DNA of 64,000 nt, taken from Monocercomonoides exilis. Taxonomy: Eukaryota > Preaxostyla > Oxymonadida > Polymastigidae. The position numbers and the translations under genes are program-made. The DNA lies in contig LSRY02000003.1 of assembly GCA_001643675.2 (NCBI GenBank), positions 1,788,001 through 1,852,000 on the forward strand, read 5' to 3'. This document shows positions 35,033 through 47,361 of this stretch, one piece after another; positions within the stretch are counted from its first letter, which is position 1; every line of letters begins with the position of its first letter. Under the pieces are notes generated by a model. That model had not been told where the DNA came from and ran no database searches. It saw nothing but the letters and a program-made list of their open reading frames with translations.

Positions 35033-35663
35033 GCAGTTGAGAATCAACATTTGTTTTTTCAATGGCACAATAGACAAAGATCTGAATTCGAGAGAATGTT
35101 CAGGGTGTGGAAGCACAACATTGGCTGAAGGAGGATCGATGATGTTGTGAGTTGGGAATGAAAATGAAGTGAAAGTGAAAGGCGGGACCATTAATGAGTG
35201 TTATTGCTCAGCATTGTATGGACTAGGGGGAGGCATCCTCCTTCGATTGATGGAAGACAATCCCAATTTCCAGATTTCTTCCTCTTTTGGCGCAAACACA
35301 GCCAAGTGGGGAAGTGATATCTTTGTAATCTCTCCCAATTTGGCAGAAACAGCAAAATCGAAAAATATCTTATGTGTTTCAGATTCATTTGATTCTGTTG
35401 ACAAAGTGAGAGGATATGACAATAAAAACAACAGTGTGGTCATTCCTCTGTGTATCTTTCTCCTTCACACTCCAGAAGAAATATTTCTGAGCAATATCGA
35501 AGCATCCGATCACTCGCATTGTGGAATCGTCCGATTTCCTTGTTTGACAATGAAGAACTCCCTAACAAGATTAACAACAGAAAAGAAAGTTGTTGTGTGT
35601 GGAATGATTTTGATGAGCGATGAATTGGCCTTCTCTGATCAAAAGCATGAATCAGAAGAATGA
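35033..35663 (+). pseudogene. beta-helix gene fragment, inverted copy B
   Basis: It corresponds to copy A at 31796-32450. The run NTAKWGSDIF and the module SDHSHCGIVRFPCLTMKN are shared. The frame before 35160 contains one TGA (near 35149). The identity of most residues after 35400 suggests recent duplication or conversion between the inverted copies. Confidence 0.75.
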
Positions 35664-35779
35664 CGATCAAAGCGGTTTGACAGTTTCTGATTCGAGTGCA
35701 ACATCCAATTCAGCGATGTTAACAACAAGCGTTGAAACAAAATTATCAAATCTCATCTTCTCTCTTCCATCATCCCTTT

Positions 35780-36110
35780 TTCTTCGCTCCATTTTCATTC
35801 TCTCATCATCATTAACTTCTCCTTCTTCTCCTTCTTCTTCTTCTTCTCTTCTTCTTCTTCTTCTTCTTCTCCTCCTCCTCCTTCTTCTTCTTCTTCTTCT
35901 TCTTCTTCTTCTTCTCATTCTTCTTCTTCTTCTTCTTCTTCTTCTTCTCCTTCTTCTCAATCTTCTCAATCTTCTTCTCTTTCCCCTTCTTCTCCTTCCT
36001 CTCTTCCTTCTTCTTCTTCTTCTTCTTCTTCTTCTCCTCCTCCTCCTCCTCCTCCTTCTTCTTCTTCTTCTTCTTCTTCTCCAATTTCTTCTTCAACTAC
36101 AACCATTCCA
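35780..36110. repeat. (CTT)n-rich tract, ~330 bp
   Basis: Imperfect CTT/CTC repeats. In-frame translations are poly-Ser, poly-Leu or, on the other strand, poly-Lys/Glu/Arg. It separates the beta-helix fragment from the UBA-type gene. Confidence 0.95.
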
Positions 36111-36116
36111 TTTGAT

Positions 36117-36395
36117 TTGACTAGAGCAATGAACATAGAAAACGAAAATGTTGGACACGATGCTGATAGCATGCTTCTTGACTGTGTGAGTGATTTCGAA
36201 GTGGATGATGAAGATAATGATAATGATGACGAGGATGAAATAGAAGGGATGAGGTGTCAGAAATATTATGAGAGTTTTGACGATGGATCAGAAGCAAATG
36301 AAAGAGAAGAATCTGGAACACAATCATCAACTCATCTTCTGAGAGCACATGAAAGGGAATCTTCATCACGCCCCAATGCTAATTAAACTTCTGTA

Positions 36396-36426
<31 letters not shown>

Positions 36427-36876
36427 CTTCTGCTTCTGCTTCTGCTTCAAATTCAAATTCAAATTCAAATTCAAATTCAAGCAATCCTTCTTCGAGCAAT
36501 CTTTTCCAACTACTTGGCTCAACTGATTCTGCAACTTCTCAAACTGGAAGCCAACCTCAAGCACAGCCTTCCATGCTTCATCCTCCATTTATGCAATTTT
36601 CACCTATCAGCCAGCAGCAGGGGCAGTGGGTTCCGCAGAGCCGTGCTTTTGCAGAAGAGGAATTAGACGCTAGAATCATTTTCATTGAGCTTTTAAAGGA
36701 ATAAATTTTTTGAATTTTTTAATCGTTTAACAATGCATGATATAATTTAGATTATTGACGAGCTTTGCCCATATGAATTTTCTCGTGAAGAAGCAAAACC
36801 GGCTGTGCGTGAGGTGGGAACAGATATGGACACAGTTCTTCCTTGGATCACTAAGAAACATTTTTCGAATCAATAG
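36117..36876 (+). CDS. acidic, Ser-rich protein with C-terminal UBA-like domain
   Basis: The first part is acidic (DDEDNDNDDEDEIEGM) and runs to TAA at 36384-36386. The same frame continues with a Ser/Asn-rich linker and a Gln/Pro-rich stretch (ISQQQGQWVPQSR) up to about 36701. After an AG acceptor at 36750 comes LCPYEFSREEAKPAVREVG, followed by TDMDTVLPWITKKH. This has the pattern of a UBA ubiquitin-binding three-helix domain. The donor of the presumed intron (about 36699-36750) reads GA instead of GT. Reading needs TAA as Gln or a sense ancestor. It is probably part of a captured ubiquitin-pathway gene. Confidence 0.5.
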
Positions 36877-37041
36877 GATTTTTTTATTTGTTTTTGTTCG
36901 TTCTTGTGGGTGAATTTAACACTTTGTTTTTTTGAATATGCCATGAATTTATTGACTTATTGTGTTTTTACAAATTTGATAAAAATTTGACGCGGAATAT
37001 TTTTACAGTTTATTTTTTAAAATTTTTTATTTATTTCTTTA

Positions 37042-38190
37042 ATGGAGGACTTTGTATTTACAGAAAGTTTATCATCGTTTTTAGAAACAAAGTTTTATAG
37101 AGATAACATTGAATTTGCAAAAGCAAAGTGTGAATTTTCAAATAATTCTTTGGTGATAAAAAAATTATTTGGCAGCCCCAATTATCTTGATGTCATTTGG
37201 AAAAATCTTTCTTGAAACAGAGGCATTGCAGAATTTGTTCATGCTATGATCAGCGTTAACGTTATAATTAAAATTTGCTCCGGATTAAAACAGAATCTGA
37301 AACAGAATTTCTTAATCAACAGCTTTGCCAGAGATGTTATTTAATTCTTTACAGATGTCTGATTGTACTTGGAGCTGAACTGCAATCGCAAAATATTGAA
37401 TTTCGTCAGGTATTGTTTTGCTTGAGCTTCTTTTTTTAATCGTTTACAGCTTTTTCAATTTGTTATTTTCTCGGTTGCCTTTTCGTTCAAACTTATGAAT
37501 GGAAATATGAAATGATTGCCTGTGATGGCTTTAAAAAGAATAAAAAGTCTGAATTTACAGTCAGGCGTCCAAGTCAAAGAGCAAAAGAAGATGAACGAGC
37601 TGGCGAATGGGGAAAGAAAAAGGGGGAGTTGCTGAATCAGATCACAAATAGAATCGGGGGCAATGAAGATACCGATGATTCTTTTGTTCGCTGGAAATTG
37701 TTTGATGTGGTTGTATCAACTCTATTTCAGCTTCTTGAGTGGAAATGGAATACATCGGTTTGTTTCAAGCTATTTTCTTGTATTGATATTGTTCAAAGAA
37801 ATCCCCTTTTTGTGTATTGCTTTTGATTGAAAATGACAAAATATTATTCCACTCGCAAATAGATAGTTGATCATTTCAGTCACAAAGCTCGTCTTCGACT
37901 CATCTTCTACTGAAATATCTGATTAGACAACTTCTTGAATCATCTTCTTTTCACACAGACACCGAGGTTCGGATTATTCGAATGATATTGACATACAACA
38001 GACGAATCATTCATCCTCTTCTTTCGAATCCTTCTTCTTCCTCTTCATCTTCTTCCTCTTCATCTTCTTCCTCTTCATCTTCTTCCTCTTCTTCTTCTTC
38101 TTCTCCTTCTTCTCCTTCGCAAACACAGAAATTGATGCTGCTTTCAATGCATTATGGTCATCAAACATGTTTTTATGCAGTTGGATGATC
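37042..38190 (+). CDS. multi-exon helical gene fragment, family unknown
   Basis: Exon-like stretches include MEDFVFTESLSSFLETKFYR (from 37042), YEWKYEMIACDGFKKNKKSE and FVRWKLFDVVVSTLFQLLEW, followed after an intron by STHLLLKYLIRQLLESSSF and VRIIRMILTYNRRIIHPLLS, then a Ser run. Likely introns are 37409-37452 (GTATTG...TTACAG) and about 37759-37880 (GTTTGT...TTTCAG). Helical, HEAT-like character. It may belong with the UBA-type gene just upstream as one large ubiquitin-ligase-like protein, but I cannot show that. One TGA near 37213 or a tiny intron complicates the 5' part. Confidence 0.45.
38030..38125. repeat. TCTTCC/TCTTCT microsatellite
   Basis: Encodes the Ser run at the end of the preceding coding stretch. 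Confidence 0.9.
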
Positions 38191-38329
38191 GAATCTTTAA
38201 CTGGAGAATATTCTTTGATAAAAGGAGAGAAGAAGAAGAAGTAGAAGCAGAAGATAAGTCAATGCGATGGAAAGAAGGGGATGTGTTGGGAATGAGAGGA
38301 GGGAGATTAGCAGAAGGGAGAAGAAGAAT

Positions 38330-38575
38330 AGTTTGAGGATGAGAAGAAGAGGAAGAAGAAGAAGAGGAAGAAGAAGAAGAGGAAGAGGAAACAAATGAAT
38401 GAGAAGAAGAAGAAGAAGAAGAAGAAGAAGGAAAAGAAAAAAAAAAGAAGAATTTGATGGGAAAGAAGCAGTCAGAGAAGAAGAAATAAAAGAAGGAGGA
38501 AGAGAAGAAGAAGAAGAAGAAGATTCAATGGAATTGGAAGAAGAAGAAGAAAGATGAGAAGAAGAAACAAAGTTG
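38330..38575. repeat. GAA-rich microsatellite
   Basis: GAAGAA/GAGGAA repeats between the helical gene fragment and the inverted IQCH-like copy. They appear to mark the junction of two captured pieces. Confidence 0.9.
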
Positions 38576-38589
38576 TAATCCACATCCTC

Positions 38590-40528
38590 TGCTGCCATAT
38601 TCAATGCTATGGAAGCATCCATTTGAACAATCGCTGAGAAAGCATGGTCAGTTTGAAATAGCGTACGAAGCATCACTGCCGCATTCCCCTATCGTCTGTT
38701 CAGCATTTGACTGTCTTATCTGAATAAACAACTCTTCGACACCGAGCCTATTGTCTGACGTGTTGAATGACATGACACTTCTCCTTCTGCACCTCTGCCT
38801 CCATTCACTCACCTAGCCAAGTCAGCTGTGTGTCCGCATCAGACGCCACATCAAGCACACTCTCAAACGTATGCACTGACAGCATCGCTGAACAATTGCT
38901 TAGAATCTTTTTCGCATTACCTGCTGCTCCTTCTCTGTTCCGACATACAACCTCAATTTCCTTCTCCGTTGTAAACTTCACTTTCTCCGAGTCATCTGTT
39001 CTCCATCACAACCGATACTGTCCTTCCACAGCACAGTGGCTGCGGCTGCATCACAATGTGTACATTTGCAAGTCGGATCCACTCATCCTGGCAGATAAAG
39101 ATACCACACACATATTCGTTCTCCTCTGCTTTGTGCTCGAACCACTCAACAAGTTCGAAAAACATAACCGCCAAGTCTTCCACACCGACCTGCTTCATCC
39201 CTGCTTCACTCTCTGTCCCATTCAACACGAGGATCTCGCATGGCCCCAGAACCAGATTCCTCTTTGGCTTTGTTCCTCAGCTGTATCTCCACCATTTCAC
39301 CTGCATCTTAGCACGGCTTCATGACAGCTGCATGTTCAGCTCGCCAAGCACATCAAAAGTCTGCCAGTTTTTTATGAGCACACGCATCATTCGCTGATTG
39401 CCTTTTTGTGTCAGGGCACTGCTCGTCAGCCCTCAACCAGATTGAACAACCACGGCACTCCAATATTCTATCTGCACTCAATTTTTCCTCACTCTTCCTC
39501 CTCAACCTCTTCTTCTTTTTATCACTCCGTATAAATCAAACAACATTTTCCCCTTGCTTCTTCATAGGATTTGTCTTTTTCCTCATTTATTAACAAATCA
39601 TTCGCTCATTTTTTTATAACAGCTTCACAGAAATAATCATTTCAATAAAACTTTTCGTTGCAGAAATAATCAAATACTCATCTGCTTCTCCTGCTGAATC
39701 GTTCTCCTTCCTCCACTTGTTTTCGCTCCTCAAGCTCCAACAGTGCAATCGCTGCTGGTGACAGAACCACATCCTCCATCCTCAGCCCCGCTGCCGACAG
39801 CCCCTTCTCCACAATCTCCCCCACTTCACACACTGCAATCCCTCGCCCCATCACTTCGTCGTCCAGCGTCACTCACACGCCTCGACTGCAGCTATATCCA
39901 ACGGCAGCAGCGACGGGTCAAACAGATCGTAGATCGACGGGAACGCATTCACATTTGCTGCTGCAAAGATCCGCTTGCTCCCCGACTTCGTTCCTACTAA
40001 TGCTGCAAGCGACGGAAGCGGCGTCACCAGCGCAACAGAAAGCATCTCCGAAAGTTCCATACCGTAAGCACACACAACGTCTCCGTACAAACAGCACTGC
40101 ACACCGCGCCTCAGCATAACCTCGTGGAGCTCGTTGTAACCGCAGTGATGGTTTCTTGTGATTTGCATACACACCAGTTGCCTCTGGCATCACAATCCAC
40201 AGACGCCTCTCGATATCGTCCGTCACTGCTGCAGATGTGAATAACACCGTCACAGCCGACGTATCCGAATGGTCAATCGCAGGCGCTGCTGCTGATGGTG
40301 ATGACTGCCCGACCCATTCCGCCTTCATCTATTCGTTTCCCTGCCATTGGAATGGCGGATGTTACCTACATGCTGTTCAAGTTGAAGATGGCGAAGAAGA
40401 CGAAAGTGCTGAGAGAAGAGACGACTGCTGCGCTGCCCCGGCCACAAGGAGCTTGATGAGATATATCCCATCACGTCAGCCAGAATTTTTACCAGAAGCA
40501 CTTACAGCATCCACATTCGTATCATAAT
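38590..40528 (-). pseudogene. IQCH-like gene, inverted broken copy
   Basis: Mirror of 28724-31135. Recognisable pieces are LDDEVMGRGIAVCEVGEIVE (39872 downward) and GTKSGSKRIFAAANVNAFPS (about 40000-39940). The N-terminal block around 40240-40520 is also present (SDTSAVTVLFTSAA). Frame changes and stops break it into at least four parts. Divergence from the first copy includes the insertion of CPLPLA-type changes and loss of the Glu/Gly tail. It cannot encode a full protein. Confidence 0.75.
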
Positions 40529-40539
40529 GATGGATGAGT

Positions 40540-41235
40540 CGAGAAAACCAGATTTTATCGTACAATTTGAAAAGATTAAAGCAGTAAACCTTTCGTGATG
40601 CGTTTATTCAAAATGGAATGGAGAAGAAAAAGGCACATAACGAGATGAAAACTATTTGTTTGATACTATCTTTTTAAATCCATATATGAGATCAAATTGT
40701 TATTTAAAGTTTGCAACAAATGGAGATTTATTTTGAAAAATTAAATCTCATTCCACAATTTTCTTAAATAACATTAATAATTGCTTTATGTCACCTCCTT
40801 TTTGATATTATTCTAACGCAACGAGTATTGTTTTGATGAATTTTTCCTGTTTGAAAATTTCTTAAAAAAATTTGATAATTCATGCAAATCAAATATTATT
40901 TGTCTTTCAATGAAAAAAAAATAATGAAAGCTTTGTTAATATCCATAATTTCAGAATGAACATTCAAACAGATGAGATGAAAATGAAGAAATAAAAACAT
41001 TTAATTCATTTTATTCAAATAGCTGGAATGCATTGTTGACATAAGTGTATCACAAAATAAAGTTAAAAATCTATATAATTTCAACAAATATGAATCCTAT
41101 TTTTCAATAAAAAGCGAAATAAATAACAATAAATAACATTTTTCAAACAAAAATGGGAACGGAATTATCATTATTTATTGATCTTTTTTGATATTTTGTG
41201 GGACAAAATTAAAGTCGAGGAACTTTTCAAAAAAA
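40540..41235. other. AT-rich terminal region of second composite unit
   Basis: Inverted counterpart of 28010-28684. Ends at GGAACTTTTCAAAAAAATTTTGCCA. No gene. Confidence 0.6.
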
Positions 41236-41240
41236 TTTTG

Positions 41241-42479
41241 CCAAATATTTATTTTTTTTATAAAAAAAAACGACAACAAACATTTATTTACCTGGGAAAC
41301 TGATTCAGGACCCAAGTCCTTCAAGTTTCTCAATTATAAACAAAGAATTAAGAAACAAGATGGAATCAGTCTTGTCCTCTACCGAAAGTTATTCTGTTTC
41401 ATCGGATAAGCATAGACAAATATTTGTTATTTCTAAGTTTATTAAACGTTTATTTTTTATTAATTAATTAGTTAGTTAAATTAAAAAAAAATAAAAATAT
41501 AAATTTTAAATTTAATAAAATTGAAATTAAATACAAAATAATTTTACAGTTTGTTTATTTCAAAAATAACTATCAATCACTTTCAATAGATGAATTGTGA
41601 AATAAAAAAAAATTTCAAAATTATTGGGTTATTTTGAAATAACCCAATAATTTTGAAATTGTCTGTGGAAATCTTGAAATTTTTGGGGAATTTTACAATA
41701 ACTCAGGTAGCAAAAAATTTTCTGTGAAAAAATATATTATGCATATACATGAAGTTATTCAAATCATATTTATGAAAAATATTCTGTTGTTTTTTATTGT
41801 TATTAATAAAAGAAAAAAATTTTTTAACAGAACTATTTCGAAATAATTAACAGCTTATCGAAATCAGCTTTGGAATACAATTTTGTTCTTTTTAAAAAAC
41901 ATTATTATGAAAGTTTGATGGTTTTCATTGTACTTTTTTTTTTCGGATGAATGATGAAGGTCAAATTTTAAAAAAAGTCCCCAAGGATCTAAATATTTAC
42001 CGATTGGAGAATGTTATGAAACACTCCGTTGCAATTTTTAATCATCAATATTCAAAATCTCACAAACGAGAAAGATTATCTATGATAAACTTCAACATTT
42101 AAAAAAAAAATGACTCTTGAAAGAATAATTTGATGAAATTTTTTGATCTATTTAAAAATTGATAATCTGGTGAAATAAGATTTGTTGCATTTTATCACGA
42201 AAGTTTCTGAACAAGATATATGAGGGACAATGTGTTTCACAAGTTTGAGCGTTGAAAAATTCTTCAGATTTGAAAAAACATATTCATTCATTTTCACTGT
42301 TTATCTTGGTTAAAGCAATTCAAATGAAAAATTCTTCTCATCAATGTTAAGTTGAATTGAATCATATTCAAATTCAAGGGGAAACAAAATGGACGCAACA
42401 GAAAATTTGTCCATTTCATTATGGAAATGAATTGGTTGCGCATCGCAACAAGAAGGTGCACTTTATTTCCAAGACTGTG
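41241..42479. other. AT-rich intergenic with a perfect short palindrome
   Basis: No supported gene. The only clear structure is the palindrome at 41611-41660. Confidence 0.5.
41611..41660. repeat. perfect palindrome, 23-bp arms, 4-nt loop
   Basis: 41611-41633 is the exact complement of 41638-41660, around a TTGA loop. The arm contains TTATTGGGTTATT. Possible tiny foldback element or replication/recombination scar. Confidence 0.8.
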
Positions 42480-43650
42480 AAAAAACCATTCTTTATATTG
42501 AAAACTCGTCTTTAACAAAATGAAATGTTTCTTCTGCAAGATGTGGAGGAATAGATGCATTGAACATCGCTGATGTATTTTGCTCCATACCACATTTGTT
42601 CAACGTTGCGCGAAAGGAACCCCAGAGTTGGGTGGAGGGGAAGGGATAAAGATCGAAAATGTTAATACACAGCCAGTGGTTTATGATTGCTCCTTTCAAA
42701 ATTACTCTTCAGGCAACGATAGAGGGGCAATTGATCTGCGTGCAAAGAGAACTGAGAGGCAGAAGAAATGTGTTATTAATTAGCTTATTTTTCAACTGCA
42801 GATGCAACGGAACAGCTACTGGAATTGGAGGAGCAATTGAACATTGGCTTTCAATGAACAAAGTCTTTATGTTTAACTATCTGTTCTGCAACTGCTTTTC
42901 GATGACAGCAGGAGGTGTTGTTGGCTCACAAATCAATGCAGTTAATAAAGGAATTTTAATTTTTCTGTTGTTTTTTCCACAAAGGCGCATGTGTGAAAGG
43001 CAGACATGATATTTTTCTTCAAGACTTTTTGCTAAACAACATTCACATAAGATATTATTCAAACAGACAAACTGAAAACAGAGTGAGTACAAACTCTGGT
43101 TCAATCATTGACTGAAGTGAATGGATTAATAATGATGGAGGAAAAACCTAATTTGTTTTTTCAACTGCAGCACAACCGAATTCCAAAGGCACTTTTTCAT
43201 GTGGGATCAATGAAAGCTATCCGTGTAACACTGTCAGCCATTGGTTTACTCAACTTATTCCAGGTTGTGCAAATGAAGTCCAGATATTAGCAAAAACAAT
43301 GACAGAAATAAGAAGTGTAGACTCGATACCAACGCTTATGTGATATATGGACAAAGTGGTGTGAGTGCAATTGTCCAAACAAAAATTGAAGCAGCTTATG
43401 TTTCTCATATTTCAGTTTCAACAGGAACTTGCTCTTGTGAATTGCTCAGAAGATGTGAATATTAATAACTCAAGAATATTCTAAAAAAATGGAACTTAAA
43501 AGGTTGAACAACAGGCTGCACAACTCTTTTCTTACTAAGTCTACTATTTTCGCGAAGCCTCCATGATTGTTCTATTTGCTGCGGCTCCATCACCATCTGC
43601 TCATGTTTTCCAGTTAAACGCCAACAATGTGCGAGTATTGCTGATTGAAT
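42480..43650 (+). pseudogene. decayed beta-helix gene
   Basis: Glycine-rich coil motifs survive in different frames: CSFQNYSSGNDRGAIDL, CRCNGTATGIGGAIEHWLS and CNCFSMTAGGVV, then AYVIYGQSGVSAIVQTKIEA. They match the GGA/xNCS pattern of the giant gene's ectodomain. Many stops and frame changes, so not functional. It may be a captured or simply abandoned paralogue. Confidence 0.6.
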
Positions 43651-44520
43651 ATCTTCGGAAAACAGTCATTTTTATAATTTCACATCATCTGGGTCTGTTT
43701 TCTCCAGCTGTTGTCTTTTCTTCCCTTTCAGTTCCATAACTAATGATGCCATCTCTTCTCCTCATCTCTTTTAGTGAAGATTGAATGTTTAATCAAATTC
43801 CTGTCAATCTGACAGAAAAACAATTTTCAAACAATTTTCGTTGTCATCATCTTCCTTTTCTTCTTCCTCCTCCTCATTTTTTATTCTTTTTCTTCATCAT
43901 TTCCTGCCTTTTTGAAGGAAATCTTATGAAAGAAAATAATGCTTTCTCTCAAATAGAAATATGTTTTTTTTCATTTGAAGAAAACAATGAATGAAAATGA
44001 TTGCTATAAGAAACAAGAGATTAAAGAAAAAGAAAAAGGAAAAGAAGAAGACAACACTGATGAAAATTTTAGGAGAGAAATCAAATGATCAATCACATCT
44101 TATAATGGCTCAAAGGACTGCAACATTTTGTTTGTCTCCAATACTTTGTTCTTAAAGAGATCTTAACGATGTTCAGAAAAAACGGATACTGATGAATCTT
44201 AGCAAGATATAATTCCTTTTCCATCTTCAATATCATCGTCTCATGAAACTTCATCACTCACTGTCCGTCCCACAGCAGCATCCCAAAGCTTATAGACACT
44301 TCTTCCTCATTCCTCTTCAGCTGCAGCCTCAGCAGTACCACCAGTAGCCGCACCATTTGGAACAGCGCCCTCTGCCCTTCTTTCTTTGAGATATCCTTCT
44401 GTGCAGTCTCCTTTCACACCTAAGCCCAACCGATACTCTCATCCATTTTCATGCAGACGCTTTAGAAAGCACACTCAATGTGAATTGCAATTCCTTCTCA
44501 CTCTCTTTGTAATCACTCTG
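43651..44520. other. decayed DNA, no clear gene
   Basis: Mixed-composition DNA with short remnants of coding bias but no frame I can follow. Confidence 0.45.
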
Positions 44521-44527
44521 AATTCAT

Positions 44528-46060
44528 TCAACGTTTGAGGAACTCTCCAGTGAGTTGCATTACATATATCCGGTAGTCTAAGACACAACAAGAAGAAGTC
44601 GTTTTATTTGAACACTTCCAGTACCTTGCAGACGAAGGCGGACAGCACACAGACAGCCTGTATGCCTCTCGGAAGTTCCAAAGCAACAACGCCTGTGAAA
44701 TTTGTGGATTGCACATACGCAGAAGAGATTCCATTTGAACAGGCGTGATCTTTCCGCAAGCTTCTCCTGATAACAAACACGAAGAAGAAGACATATCGAA
44801 ACAAAACATGAAATCATACAGAGCTTTTATCTCCTCCTTCCGCTTCGCTGCTTCTGTCTGGTTGAAGTTCAGGATAAATTCAAGAATGCAGATGACTCTG
44901 TACTCACCTTCTCCAACTTCAATAATTTTAACACCTCAGAAAACATCTTGATCTTCTTCTCCATCGCATCTTCAACAGCACGATATTGAAAAACAATTGA
45001 AATGATTGCTCATCTCCGGTGAACTTCTAACTCGTGAATCTCCCGTACAGCAACATATCCTCAAAAAACTTCCGGAATTTCTTTTCATTGTGGATTATTT
45101 CCCATGACACAGTCTCACCCTTCTTCTGCTCTGATTTCTTCTCTCCCAGGTACTGAACAACAGTTGCCTTCCCTGACTCTTTCTATTCCACTGTAAAAGT
45201 TGCCGTTAACATCCAGTTCTTCTGCATTCTCTTCGCATCGTTGTGCGGAGACAGCTGAACCACATTCAGCTCACTTGCATCTCTTTTTTCTACCTTTACA
45301 CACTCCTCCTTCTCCTCCTCCTTCTCCTTCTCCTTCTCCTTCTCCTTCTTCTTCTTCGTTTTCGCCTCTTCTTCTGTTCATCCATCTCCTCTTCGTACTG
45401 TAAAACTCTCTCACCCCTTTCTTCTCTGCTCCACAATCCCTTTCCATGTAAAAATTTCCCCGCAACACTAGCTCCTCCTGCTCCTTTACCTGCCCAACCA
45501 GCCGTTCAACCTTCTCTTCAAACGACGCCTTCATTTTTTTCTGTTTCTGCTTCTTTTGTGCAAGAATCATTTCCTTCTTCGCAATCACATTTTTCAACAG
45601 CGCCTTCTTCTCAATTATCGTCTTCTCCTGCACTTTCGACAGCTCGATCAACATCTTCGTTTCCTTCTCCATCTCGTTTATCTTCTACCGCAACGTTGCA
45701 TACACTCCTCCTTCACAACTACCACCAGTATCATCAATGCTTCCACCATTGGTCACAGCGTTGTTCTTCTCCGATCTTTCGCTGATCCAAGATTTAGATC
45801 CCATTTTTTCATCTTCTCCTCCACATCAGTTAACTTCTCCTGCGAAACTCACCCAATAACCAACTTCACAATAACTCCTTTTCCGCTTGTGCATACAGCA
45901 AGGAACACAGCACTTCCATTTTTAATAATTACTGCAATCTTCTCCTGGCACTTTTCACGCAGCCCCAACTGCAGAATCAACAAAGCCAAAGATAAAACCA
46001 TCCCACACTGTGTAGAGGTCAGTGAAAAAAGCTTGGCAGCATGCATCGCCAGACCATAAG
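44528..46060 (-). pseudogene. decayed coiled-coil gene, family unknown
   Basis: GC-richer DNA with long coding-like stretches on the - strand. One is a Lys/Glu coiled-coil (KTIIEKKALLKNVIAKKEMI, then KKMKASFEEKVERLVGQVKE), ending in a GA-repeat tail. An earlier part (SQALLLWNFREAYRLSVCC) is in other frames. Stops are frequent. It lies next to a third IQCH-like remnant, so the pieces may come from one captured locus. Confidence 0.4.
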
Positions 46061-46234
46061 TATCTGTTTGCTAACCACACTCACAACTCCTCCTTGCTAA
46101 GCTCTATCTTCTTCATTATCTCCGCCAACTGCTCCATCAGCTCCTTCGCCTCTGCATTGGGTTACTACCTCAGCTCCAGAATCTTCCTTTCCAGTTTCAC
46201 CACCATCTCCTCAATCTTCCACACTTCATTCTCT

Positions 46235-46600
46235 TCAACTCCTCATCTTATCACTTCTCCGTCTGTCTTCACAGCCACACTCCTCGACTACGCAGATCGG
46301 AACACCAGTTACGCTGTGGAAGGTTGTAACTTTAGAAGAATTAAACAGAACGTAGATCAAGTGGAACGCGTTCACGCCGTTCGATACAAAGATCCGCTTT
46401 CTCCTAAACAACGAACCCACCAACATTGCAAGTTAAAGATGCAGATTCACCAGCGAAACTGAAAGTGTCACCGAAAGCGCTAAAACATACCCCCCACAGT
46501 TTCCGCAGCGCACATGGAAACAACGGTATGCACTGATCAAACACTCCAGTCACTTTCTTATTTTCGCTTCTTTGCCCTCGGAATGGCAAGGCTGATCTGT
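46235..46600 (-). pseudogene. IQCH-like gene, third remnant
   Basis: RRKRIFVSNGVNAFHLIYVL aligns with SGSKRIFAAADVNAFPSIYD of the first copy. Just upstream, GVFDQCIPLFPCALRKLWGV corresponds to GVYGRHMPLSLQLLLSPRAL. It is more diverged than the two inverted copies. Confidence 0.6.
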
Positions 46601-46609
46601 ATTCAGCAT

Positions 46610-47361
46610 GAGCAAAAAAGATGTGAAAGTCATTTCAGTCTTTTCAAATGAAAAAAAATATATAATTTGAAATACATCAAGTTGAATTTTGGTGGATTCG
46701 AGCTGTGATTGATAAAGTTGAAATCAATAAAATCTAAAGGCAAAAGGTTTGTGTGCTCGTTCTTCGTGGAAAATATTGTTTAACAAAACTACGTATTGTT
46801 TTATTTTATTTCTAGTCTGTGAAAAGCTCCGAATCCTGAATCTTGTGTCTAATTACTGATAAAACGATTCAAAAATTAGTTGTATTTTTTTTTTAATCAA
46901 CATTTTGTTCAATATGACTTTGAACAAATTTTCACGTTTAGCTCACATTATTCAAACGTCTATACGATCCACACACAGTGATTTGATTGTTTCGTGAAGA
47001 GATATAACAGTAGAAGAAAGTCATTTATACAAGAAGAAACAAAAAATCAGTAAATCGCTTGTGAATATTTGCTTCTTTTCTTCTTTATCCAATGGAAAAT
47101 CATTTCCATGGATATGATCAATTCATTTTCGGGTCAAATTTGTTGTGGTTTAATGGAAATCAGTTTTATGAATCGGACAACAATGCCGCTTTATTCCTCT
47201 CAATCATCGGTTTTCGTCAATTTTTCAAACATTGAAAGACATGAAATGTAATTTGTTTCATTGAAGGTACTGCTTCGATTTATTTTTGATTGTTTTCAAT
47301 GATTGCTTTCATAGTTTCACAGGCATGAAAGTCACAAAATATATTCAAATTTTTATTCACT
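46610..47361. other. intergenic, nothing recognised
   Basis: AT-rich flank of the DIRS element. Confidence 0.5.

Larger units (their letters stand above)
34515..41240. mobile_element. second composite unit, inverted relative to the first
   Basis: The left end is TGGCTAAATTTTTTTGAAAA. The complement of the right end is TGGCAAAATTTTTTTGAAAA. Gene order mirrors the unit at 27986-32966: AT-rich flank, beta-helix fragment, low-complexity spacer, IQCH-like pieces, AT-rich flank. It is about 1.7 kb longer because the spacer holds further coding sequence (36117-38190). No transposase or clear target duplication was seen. Confidence 0.6.

Noticed and set aside
35620-36172. Poly-Leu, poly-Lys and poly-Arg proteins
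   Set aside because: Direct translations of the CTT tract.
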